From an uncultured Woeseiaceae bacterium (GTDB lineage Bacteria > Pseudomonadota > Gammaproteobacteria > Woeseiales > Woeseiaceae): 6,427 nucleotides of DNA. This document shows positions 1 through 6,427 of the stretch, piece after piece (the stretch's first letter is position 1; every line of letters starts with the position of its first letter). The translations under genes were made by a program, and so were the position numbers. The stretch covers positions 1-6,427 of the forward strand of contig CAMYMP010000233.1 of assembly GCA_947259435.1 (NCBI GenBank), read 5' to 3'. The notes beneath the pieces were generated by a model, which saw nothing but the letters and a program-made list of their open reading frames with translations, was not told where the DNA came from and did no database searches.

Positions 1-3000
1 GGAATTATCTATGACACCGATGATTTCAATCGCGTCCGAATCCGAATCGGACAAGTAGATTCGGTCGCCGCCTTCGGGACCCATTGTTCGCGGTTGCCAA
101 CGGGTGATGGCGCGTTCGTTCCAGCTGATATCACCACTGCCTCGACCCGTGGTTCTCACGTTCAGATGTCCATTGCCAACCACGTTGACGAAGCGTTCGT
201 GCCGAAACGGCGCAATCTTCACGTGGTCGGCGGTCATGATGGGTACGACGCGCTGACGAACGGGTGGCGGGCGCTTGATGATCCGGTCCTGGGCTCGTTT
301 CGGCAGCGATTCATACAACAAATGTTCAACGGCGCTAATTTTTGGATTTGCGTGGAATCGCGTTACGAGGGAATCGTTGCACAGTGCATTTGCAATTGCG
401 GCCATAATCATCGCCTGGTGATGGGCCATATACGACTGCACGATGCGCGGTTTCGATTTGGCACCGTGGTCTTCACCAAAGTCCAAGGCCTCATAGAGGC
501 CGTAGCGGCCCAAACACCCGAAATCACGCAGCCGCTCCAGATTGGAAACGACGCCGGCCGGCTCGAACGGTAGCGCCAGGATGCTGGCATAGGGTGATAC
601 GACGTATCGTTCTGGCGCGGAACGCCGCATCGCGAGTGAATCGACGCCAAACGCGAAATACTTATAGTTTCCTGCGGAATCGAGATCGAAATAGGCGGAT
701 TCGGAAATACCCCAAGGCACCTTGCTGTGGCGCGACAACTTGCGTTGTTCCCGAATGATGGCACGGCAGCTTACATCGAGGAGTCCATGGGGCGGAGACA
801 CCATGAAAAGTGCCGGCATCAGATATTCGAACGCCGTTGCACTCCAGGACAGCACCACGCGCATGCCGCCGATGCGTCGTAGCGGCCGCCCCAGATGCAC
901 CCAATGCGCGACCGGAACGTCGCCCTTGGCTATTGCAACGATGCTTGCAATTCTGGCCTCGGATGCCAACAGGTCGTAATAGCTCGGATCAAGTTCTCCG
1001 GTCGTGTTGTTATATCCGATATGAAAGAGTTTGCGCGAGCGATTAAACAGAAAACTGAAGTCCGTTTTTTCGACGATTTGATCAATGCGCTTGACGACAC
1101 GATCGCGAAGCGCAAGTAACTCGCGCAGTATTCTTGCTACCTCCGTGAGCGACTGACCGTTCGCCGATGAATTCGACGCCGAGCTGGGGCCCTGCCGGTC
1201 GAGGCCCGTCCGAGCCGACGCACGACCTACCAGATCGATCATCTCGCCCAGCGTCCGCGGCATCGTCGACTTCGTCTCGTCTGTCCGATAAGTTTCCGTC
1301 GCACGAAAATAGGTCAGCGTGTTTGCCAATTCAGCCTGCAGAATGCCCGCTTCAGAGCGAAGTTGTATCATCCAGCTTCGTAATTCCTCGATTCTGGGTG
1401 CGCTCCACGAGACGGTACCCTTTTTGGCGACGGAGAGAATCGCGTCGTCGAGTTCCGCACACAACGAGTCACGGATCACGTCAACTGTTTCGATCCATGC
1501 CTCGACGCTTGGTTCTGTAGCGGCGATTCGTCGACTGGTCTTTTCGAGAACGGCCAGGATGGCCGACGTTTCAGCGGTCTCACTATGGTGCGTTGCGCCA
1601 ACCGTGTCGGCTATGTTCGCAACCAGATCCTGCAGCGCGGCCTCGGCGCGAACGTGAGCCAGAGGCGCCTGGTCAAGATTCTCGAGCGCCGTCCGGCAGA
1701 CCAGTAAAGCGGCCAGCAGATTGCCGCTATCGACCGTCGATACATAGTCTGGCGGCAGCACGGACAGGTCGCGCGTGCTGTACCAGTTGAACAGATGTCC
1801 ATGGAAACGCTTCATCCGTCGTATCGTCGACGTCGTGCCGTCGATTCTTGACAGCAATCCGACGATGCCGGTATACCCGAGATCGTGTGCGGCTACCGCT
1901 GCAAGCAGGAACAGACCGATATTCGTGGGCGAAGTCCTTTCGGCCAAGGCGAGCTTTGGCACTTCCTGGTAATTATCCGGCGGCAGCCAATGTGTTTCGG
2001 GACCAACGAAGCGTTCATAGAACTGCCACGTGCGGCGCGCCAGTTTGCGGAGTTCGACGCTGTCGCTGGCCGACAGTCGTGGCGGTTCTTCGTGCTCTCG
2101 GGCCATGAGCCACGAAAGCCACGGCGCTACGCACCAGGCAGTTCCGAACAGGGCAGGTAACAGCGCTCCCTGAGTAGCAGCGCGTGCGGCGATCGCCAGT
2201 GCGACAATGCCGAGCAGCGGTGCGACGATACTTCGTCTATAGCTCGCGCCGACACCCTGTCCTACCGAGGCACGCGCGCTTTGCGCTGACGGCGTCCACT
2301 GCAACAGATTGCGCCGCGTTATCGTTACCCGAGTGACGGTCCGCGCTATGGCGTCGAGCGAAACCGCTGCGACAATCGGCAGGATCGTGAGATTGACTAA
2401 ATACTGGCCAACTTGCTTGCCGAAATTGCCCGTAAGGCGGATGGCGGTCGAGCGTAGCGTTCCCCATCGTAGGGCGCTGAATCTGAGATCACCCAGAAAA
2501 GTGTAGACAATGCTTAGTGCCGGGAACAGCGCGACTGCTAAGGTCCAGATTCCTGCATGTCCAGGCAACAGTATCCAGCCGGTCAGAAACAACAACAGCA
2601 GAAACGGTGCCACGAGGCTCCGACGAAGATTGTCGAACAGCTTCCAGCGACCAAGAAGATCGACGCCATACTGCCGTGCCGGAGTTGCGCCGAACGAAAT
2701 GAGCCATGGCAAGAGCTGCCAGTCGCCGCGAATCCAACGATGCTGGCGCGAGAGTTCCGCCGTTAGATTGGGAGACGCGCTCTCGAGCAACACGATGTCC
2801 GAGGCAAACGCGGCTCGGCCAAGTATTCCCTCCAAAAGATCATGACTCAATACGGCATTCGCCGGAATACGTCCTTCCACGCTGCGTGCAAAGGCGCGCA
2901 CATCGTAGATACCTTTGCCGCTGTATATTCCGCGACCAAACAGGTCCTGGTAGGCTTCGGATACCGCCTGATGATAAAGGTCGATGCCTGTACTGCCCGC

Positions 3001-4719
3001 CATCAGTCGGGAGAAAATCGTGCGATTAGCGCTCGCCGGGTGCACGTCGACTCTAGGCTGAACCACCGTGTAGCCGGCGATAACCCGACCGCTACGCTCG
3101 TCGAATTGTGGCCGATTGAGCGGGTGTGCGAGGGTTCCAATCAGTTTCGCAGCCGCTCCGGGCAGCAATTGGTTATCGGCGTCCAGCGTGATCACGAATC
3201 TCGCGCCGCGCGCAGCAGATGTATCGCCGTGAACAACTGCAACCGTCGTGTCTTCTGCACCCAGTAACCAACGGTCGAACTCCTCAATTTTTCCGCGCTT
3301 GCGCTCCCAGCCCATCCAGATTCCTGCGTTGTCATTCCAGACGCGACGCCTGTGAAACAGGGCGAAAGGTCGAGCGCCTTTTTTGGCGTATCGGCCGTTC
3401 AGAGTGTCAATTCCGGCGATGGCATAGTCGAGCAGGGCTATATCCTTGCCGGATTCTGCCCGATCGGAATCGATGTAATCACTCAACAGCACGTAATGCA
3501 GACGTGGATCATCGTTGCCGAGGTAGTTGATCTCGAGTGAGTGAATGAGCCGATCGATTTCAGCGGTATTTGTCAGCATGCACGGAACGGCGACGACCGT
3601 TGCATGTTCTTTGGAGATCGATTGCGAAAAATCGAGCTTCGGTAATACTCGCGGCGGAGCAATCTGTGTTATCAGCCAATTCACGATCTCGGTCCAAATC
3701 GTGAGCACGGGCACAGTCAACAAGACGATCAGAATCCAGCGTGACGCAGACTCGAAATGCGGCGCCAGTAAAATCGTGTGAGTCAGCACGAGTGAGAGTA
3801 CGGACACAGTGCCGATCGTCAGCACATAGAGCCACGACGTCGCTGCCAGCTCCAATCGAGCAACGCCATGTTCCATCAGATACGCGCCCACGTGGCGATC
3901 GCGCGCAGATGCTGTTTTGGATGCGTCCCGAGCAAGAGCAATTGCTTTCTCGGCAACTACCCATTCGGATCGTCTGAATCGACGTGCGAGGGCCTCGACA
4001 CGCTCGCGATAGCGATTTCTCGATTCTGCATCCATCGACGAATAGTCGCCTGAAGGATCGTCGTTGAGGATCCATTCAACGGTGCTCTGGTGCTCGACGA
4101 ATTCACGCCAGTCATTGGCGGCTATGGCACGCAGACTAACGACCGCGCCGGACAGCGTGCTGGCGATTTCCGCCAATTGAGACCCTTTGCCACCATTAAT
4201 GACGAGGCCAATCCCGCGATCGAGCGCTTCGCAAAGGTCGTTGATAACGACGACGCGCAGAAAAGCCGGAAAGGCCCAAAGTTCGCCCAAGGTCAACGGC
4301 GCTTTGGCTTGGTAATCCGCGAGAAACCCCTCGATCCACGCCATGTCCACAGGCAGCGCGCCGCACTCAATTATGTTTTCGGCCAGTGCCTTTATGCGGG
4401 GCATAACAGCATCCTGCGCCTCCCCGACAGACGGTAATTTGCGGACGTATCCGCGCGGTAAATTGCCACCGACCTGGTCGATTGCCTCGCGAATGATGTG
4501 CTGATTGTCGACGATCCAATCGAGACCAATGAGATCTGCATGAGTCGAAGAGGGTAGACCGGCTGCGCGTTCGGTCAGATGCCGGAGGCGCGCCTCAAGC
4601 CTACGACTCATCTGTCGACCAGTCGGTCCAACGCTGTTGGGGCTCAGGTTTGAGTTGTGCCGGACGGCGAGTTCCGTTACCAACTCGGCCAGCGGAACCG
4701 GCGAGGCCGCGGCCATCAT
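1..4719 (-). CDS. ndvB: Cyclic beta-1,2-glucan synthase (NdvB/ChvB/Cgs type), partial: C-terminus outside window
   Basis: An inner-membrane enzyme that makes cyclic beta-1,2-glucan from UDP-glucose by initiation, elongation, length control and cyclization. I read 1573 codons with no stop, running off the left edge. Layout: soluble N-terminal region (1-290); membrane segments about 294-320 and 328-353; GT84 domain about 358-700, with the widely spaced D, DxD, E/D, QxxRW pattern as D414, D513-A-D515, D627 (SHDLLEG) and Q659-HRW; hydrophobic segments about 701-718, 723-742, 774-792, 831-848 and 853-873; glycoamylase-like cyclization domain about 885-1450, with TSPTNIG (929-935), HLFNWY (975-980), STVDSGN (994-1000), DPSYYDLLASEAR (1244-1256), WGISESAY (1336-1343) and MAHHQ (1431-1435); start of GH94 from about 1508 (GNGHLNV, SWNERAITRW). 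E1254 and E1340 are my candidates for the cyclization catalytic pair (inference). The start is ATG at 4719 or the adjacent ATG at 4716, because an in-frame TAA lies at 4729-4731. No clear ribosome site is visible, and the usp stop is four bases upstream, so coupling is likely. The family is about 2800 residues. The family call is very secure. Confidence 0.96.
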   Translation of the reverse strand, partial: MMAAASPVPLAELVTELAVRHNSNLSPNSVGPTGRQMSRRLEARLRHLTERAAGLPSSTHADLIGLDWIVDNQHIIREAIDQVGGNLPRGYVRKLPSVGEAQDAVMPRIKALAENIIECGALPVDMAWIEGFLADYQAKAPLTLGELWAFPAFLRVVVINDLCEALDRGIGLVINGGKGSQLAEIASTLSGAVVSLRAIAANDWREFVEHQSTVEWILNDDPSGDYSSMDAESRNRYRERVEALARRFRRSEWVVAEKAIALARDASKTASARDRHVGAYLMEHGVARLELAATSWLYVLTIGTVSVLSLVLTHTILLAPHFESASRWILIVLLTVPVLTIWTEIVNWLITQIAPPRVLPKLDFSQSISKEHATVVAVPCMLTNTAEIDRLIHSLEINYLGNDDPRLHYVLLSDYIDSDRAESGKDIALLDYAIAGIDTLNGRYAKKGARPFALFHRRRVWNDNAGIWMGWERKRGKIEEFDRWLLGAEDTTVAVVHGDTSAARGARFVITLDADNQLLPGAAAKLIGTLAHPLNRPQFDERSGRVIAGYTVVQPRVDVHPASANRTIFSRLMAGSTGIDLYHQAVSEAYQDLFGRGIYSGKGIYDVRAFARSVEGRIPANAVLSHDLLEGILGRAAFASDIVLLESASPNLTAELSRQHRWIRGDWQLLPWLISFGATPARQYGVDLLGRWKLFDNLRRSLVAPFLLLLFLTGWILLPGHAGIWTLAVALFPALSIVYTFLGDLRFSALRWGTLRSTAIRLTGNFGKQVGQYLVNLTILPIVAAVSLDAIARTVTRVTITRRNLLQWTPSAQSARASVGQGVGASYRRSIVAPLLGIVALAIAARAATQGALLPALFGTAWCVAPWLSWLMAREHEEPPRLSASDSVELRKLARRTWQFYERFVGPETHWLPPDNYQEVPKLALAERTSPTNIGLFLLAAVAAHDLGYTGIVGLLSRIDGTTSTIRRMKRFHGHLFNWYSTRDLSVLPPDYVSTVDSGNLLAALLVCRTALENLDQAPLAHVRAEAALQDLVANIADTVGATHHSETAETSAILAVLEKTSRRIAATEPSVEAWIETVDVIRDSLCAELDDAILSVAKKGTVSWSAPRIEELRSWMIQLRSEAGILQAELANTLTYFRATETYRTDETKSTMPRTLGEMIDLVGRASARTGLDRQGPSSASNSSANGQSLTEVARILRELLALRDRVVKRIDQIVEKTDFSFLFNRSRKLFHIGYNNTTGELDPSYYDLLASEARIASIVAIAKGDVPVAHWVHLGRPLRRIGGMRVVLSWSATAFEYLMPALFMVSPPHGLLDVSCRAIIREQRKLSRHSKVPWGISESAYFDLDSAGNYKYFAFGVDSLAMRRSAPERYVVSPYASILALPFEPAGVVSNLERLRDFGCLGRYGLYEALDFGEDHGAKSKPRIVQSYMAHHQAMIMAAIANALCNDSLVTRFHANPKISAVEHLLYESLPKRAQDRIIKRPPPVRQRVVPIMTADHVKIAPFRHERFVNVVGNGHLNVRTTGRGSGDISWNERAITRWQPRTMGPEGGDRIYLSDSDSDAIEIIGVIDNS

Positions 4720-4723
4720 CGGG

Positions 4724-5632
4724 TCAACTTACATCGGCGGTGAGGATATCTGACCCGGCGAGCTTTCGGGATTCGCAAAAAACATTGCCGATGCCTTTCG
4801 GACTCAGCACGAGTATCGGTACGTTATCGACAGCCGATACCGTGTGGATGAGGGATCGGGGGGACCCGGCGGCGCTGCTGACGATATCCGTACTCGTGAC
4901 GATCAGATCCGGGTCAAATCTGCGAACAATCTCTGCGAGCGGATCGGCCGTCTTGTCATCCAAAATGACGCCGGTCTGCAACTCGAGCTCCGCCGGAAGC
5001 CGCGCCATTAACTCCGCAAGCTCCCGTTCTGCGGCTCGGCGGACGCTTTCGGAAAGTTCCTGGCAAAGGTCCGACGCCCGTGGGTCGCGGCGCAAGATCG
5101 ATGGCACCTTGGACGATTCCGCAACATAGACAACGCTGAGCCGTGCATCGAGCGATTCGGCAAGTGACGCGGCGACCCGCAATGCACCTTCGGATCGGGA
5201 CGAACCGTCAATCGGGACGAGCAGCCGCTCGTAATCTGCCTTCGGTTGCGAACCTGGCTCAGCGAGACCGCTCACCAAGAAAACAGAGGCGTTATAGGTC
5301 GAGAGAACTTTGCCGGTGATGCTGCCGCGCGGGAAATCGGTTGCCGCACCACTTCCATGCGTGCTCATGATCAGCAGATTGATGCCGAGGCTACTTGCTA
5401 TTTCGACTATTGCCTCGGCGGGCCGACCTTCTTCGACTCGCATATCAACAGGGATGCCGGCCGAGTCGAATGCCGCAGCAACGCTCTCGAGGTAGGCCTG
5501 TGCCTGGTGTTTGTATAAGCGCCAATCCACCCGGCTAAATGAGTCTTCTGTGCGAAACTCTGCCGGCGAAACGACGCGCAACAAAGTAACGTTGGCATCG
5601 ATCGCACTGGCCAAAGCGACGGCATGCGGCAA
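4724..5632 (-). CDS. Tandem universal stress protein (two Usp domains), N-terminal strand missing
   Basis: A cytoplasmic UspA-superfamily protein of 302 residues if started at the TTG at 5632. Usp proteins bind ATP or other ligands and act in stress survival; the exact target cannot be read from sequence. Domain 1 (residues 1-122) opens directly at PHAVALA, which is helix 1 in the family, so the usual first strand and DGS turn are absent. It ends with S90-TH-G93, nine residues, then G103-S104, close to the ATP-binding pattern G-2x-G-9x-G(S/T) with Ser for the first Gly. Domain 2 (about 134-278) has a normal start (LLVPIDGS, 137-144), but its equivalent loop STDIVSSAAGSPRS (247-260) lacks the glycine pattern, so it probably does not bind ATP in the usual way. 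A tail of about 24 residues follows. The start is uncertain: in-frame codons upstream are GCG, TGC, GAG, ATT, CGT and then TAG at 5648-5650. A weak GAG lies six bases before the TTG. It ends four bases before ndvB. The gene may be functional with a re-made start, or a 5'-damaged copy. Confidence 0.88.
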   Translation of the reverse strand: MPHAVALASAIDANVTLLRVVSPAEFRTEDSFSRVDWRLYKHQAQAYLESVAAAFDSAGIPVDMRVEEGRPAEAIVEIASSLGINLLIMSTHGSGAATDFPRGSITGKVLSTYNASVFLVSGLAEPGSQPKADYERLLVPIDGSSRSEGALRVAASLAESLDARLSVVYVAESSKVPSILRRDPRASDLCQELSESVRRAAERELAELMARLPAELELQTGVILDDKTADPLAEIVRRFDPDLIVTSTDIVSSAAGSPRSLIHTVSAVDNVPILVLSPKGIGNVFCESRKLAGSDILTADVS

Positions 5633-5668
5633 CGCGCACTCAATACGCTAATCCGTTAATATTAACAT
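5633..5668 (-). other. Possible lost 5' end of usp: in-frame ATG and beta-strand interrupted by amber TAG
   Basis: Reading upstream in the frame of the usp gene gives ATG at 5668, then L-I-L-T-D, then TAG at 5648-5650, then R-I-E-C-A running into LPHAVALA. Usp domains normally begin with a hydrophobic strand ending in D-G-S, followed by about five residues and then an A-LPHA helix. MLILTD fits the strand and its Asp. The stop sits where the Gly would be, and the Asp-to-Ala spacing is about two residues short. This looks like the original start altered by a small deletion or substitution, or a sequencing/assembly error. The match is short, and the base composition is AT-rich, so chance is possible. 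Confidence 0.5.
5655..5666. repeat. 12-bp perfect palindrome GTTAATATTAAC, possible operator
   Basis: GTTAATATTAAC equals its own reverse complement over all 12 bases, and the symmetry stops at the flanking bases. It begins two bases after the candidate -10 hexamer and covers the predicted transcription start, a usual place for a repressor site. It also overlaps codons 2-5 of the ATG-to-TAG reading described for the usp 5' end. I do not recognise it as the site of a specific regulator. AT-rich sequence yields short palindromes by chance more easily than the rest of the window. Confidence 0.45.
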
Positions 5669-5698
5669 AATATATTCAAATACCGATCTCTTTGTCGA
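5669..5698 (-). promoter_or_regulatory. Candidate sigma70-type promoter before usp-ndvB
   Basis: On the minus strand, TCGACA (5698-5693; five of six to TTGACA) is followed after 18 bases by TATATT (5674-5669; five of six to TATAAT). Transcription would start near 5661-5663, about 30 bases before the TTG start of usp and after the ATG at 5668. It lies in the AT-rich patch of an otherwise GC-rich window, downstream of the ppgK stop. It would drive usp and ndvB. This rests on hexamer matching only. Confidence 0.4.
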
Positions 5699-5760
5699 TC
5701 CTGCAATCGCTGGCGACAGCTTTTGCGAGTGTAACGAACGAATCCATGCCTATCCCGGAA

Positions 5761-6427
5761 TTACTTCGCAGCACCCGCCGCAGCCGCAGCACCAATAATC
5801 CCGGCATTGTTCAGGAACTTTGCAATGTGTATTGGCACGGGCACTTTGATCGTGTCCTGGAACAGGTCGTACTTTTTGCAGGCGCCGCCGCCGAGAATGA
5901 AATGATCGGGCGTCATCACGCGCGTGACGCGCTCGAGGAAGTAATTGAAGCGCTCACCCCATTCAAGCCATGACAGCTGATTCACGGTTCGCGCACGATC
6001 GCTCGCGTATTTCTCGATCGGCTCGCCGTTCGTGCCCGGCATCCAGCCGAGTTCGGAGTTCGGTATCAGGAGACCGTCATAGAACAACGCGCTGCCGAGG
6101 CCAGTTCCGATCGTAATCATGATAACGATGCCGTCGAGATCCCGGCCGCTGCCGAGCCGCATCTCGGCCATACCGGCGGCATCGGCGTCGTTGAGAACGA
6201 CGAACGGATTGCCGGTCGCTTCTGCGAACAGTGCGTCGATCTGCGTGCCGCGCCAGGCTTCGCCCATGTTGCTCGCAGTTCTGGCCCGGCCGTCGACGAC
6301 AACGGTCGGAAAACAGCATCCGACCGTGCCCGAGTAATCGAACTCAGAAACAAGCTGTCTGACCGTTTCTGCGACATTAGCAGGCGTCGAGTCACTCGGC
6401 GTCGGGATACGGTGTCGGTCGCTCGTG
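5761..6427 (-). CDS. ppgK: Polyphosphate glucokinase (ROK family), partial: N-terminus outside window
   Basis: A cytoplasmic enzyme that phosphorylates glucose to glucose 6-phosphate, in this subfamily using inorganic polyphosphate (and often ATP). The window holds the last 221 residues and the TAA stop; roughly 30 residues with the N-terminal D-x-G-G phosphate loop lie past the right edge. In the visible part (residue 1 = first whole codon, at 6426): RHRIPTP (4-10), GCCFPTVV (36-43), LNDADAAGMAEM (78-89) with D80 the expected catalytic base of ROK kinases, ITIGTGLGSALF (104-115) for phosphate binding, NSELG (123-127), LGGGACKK (178-185) and an alanine-rich end (214-220). The ROK zinc-binding cysteine cluster is absent, as is usual for PpgK. 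After NSELG there is Trp where the ROK pattern has His. It is followed, same strand, by usp after a 128-bp gap with no clear terminator, so read-through into usp is possible. PpgK is favoured over a generic ROK glucokinase because of the RHRIPTP and DADAAG segments; donor preference cannot be proved. Confidence 0.9.
   Translation of the reverse strand, partial: TSDRHRIPTPSDSTPANVAETVRQLVSEFDYSGTVGCCFPTVVVDGRARTASNMGEAWRGTQIDALFAEATGNPFVVLNDADAAGMAEMRLGSGRDLDGIVIMITIGTGLGSALFYDGLLIPNSELGWMPGTNGEPIEKYASDRARTVNQLSWLEWGERFNYFLERVTRVMTPDHFILGGGACKKYDLFQDTIKVPVPIHIAKFLNNAGIIGAAAAAGAAK

Noticed and set aside
25..60. Short repeated codons giving S-D-S-D-S-D near the left edge
   Set aside because: It falls in a loop after the GH94 IYL strand, where the family is variable; three copies of a two-residue unit are not a meaningful repeat.
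94..573. Plus-strand open frame of 159 codons, and similar ones at 1167-1520, 2842-3267 and 4090-4437
   Set aside because: All lie antisense to the uninterrupted ndvB frame and show no recognisable domain; they are shadows of the GC-rich minus-strand gene.
3560..4075. Minus-strand open frame of 171 codons inside ndvB in another frame
   Set aside because: It overlaps the part of ndvB with the first membrane pair and GT84 start, is rich in Arg/Ser/Cys, and has no domain signal.
4650..5129. Plus-strand open frame of 159 codons across the usp/ndvB junction
   Set aside because: It is antisense to well-supported Usp domain 2 and the ndvB start; it is serine/arginine-rich with no family pattern.
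5709..5720. Small hairpin GCTG-GCGA-CAGC after ppgK as a possible terminator
   Set aside because: The stem is only four base pairs and no T-run follows on the minus strand, so it does not look like an intrinsic terminator.
5676..5747. Minus-strand 23-codon open frame (ATG at 5747, TGA at 5676-5678) between ppgK and usp
   Set aside because: Only a weak purine-rich stretch precedes it, no known peptide is recognised, and such a length is expected by chance.

Overview
The window is one minus-strand gene block with three coding regions in the order ppgK -> usp -> ndvB (right to left). Two of them run off the window edges. The genes suggest a Gram-negative bacterium, probably a proteobacterium: cyclic beta-1,2-glucan synthases of the NdvB/ChvB/Cgs type are mostly proteobacterial, and the sequence is fairly GC-rich apart from one AT-rich gap. 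Genus or species cannot be named from this.

Right edge (5761-6427): the C-terminal 221 residues of a ROK-family, polyphosphate-dependent glucokinase (PpgK). Its N-terminal nucleotide/phosphate loop lies outside the window. Middle (4724-5632): a tandem universal stress protein. Its first domain lacks the usual N-terminal beta-strand. In the same frame just upstream there is an ATG, a plausible beta-strand start (MLILTD), then an amber TAG, then the rest of the domain. Left (1-4719): 1573 codons without a stop, encoding the N-terminal half or more of a cyclic beta-1,2-glucan synthase: cytoplasmic N-terminal region, paired membrane segments, GT84 glycosyltransferase, more membrane segments, glycoamylase-like (cyclization/transglycosylase) domain, and the first ~65 residues of the GH94 phosphorylase domain. 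Family members are about 2800 residues, so roughly 1200 residues should lie left of position 1.

The usp stop and the ndvB start are separated by four bases with no clear Shine-Dalgarno, so the two are probably translationally coupled. The 128-bp gap between ppgK and usp holds an AT-rich patch with a promoter-like pair of hexamers and a 12-bp perfect palindrome where transcription would start. A reasonable but unproven reading is a stress-linked carbohydrate module: PpgK supplies glucose 6-phosphate, a precursor of UDP-glucose, and the synthase turns UDP-glucose into osmoregulated periplasmic cyclic glucan. I found no RNA gene, mobile element, CRISPR array or plus-strand gene. I see no clearly new system; the most unusual point is the broken or re-started usp 5' end with its palindrome/promoter.
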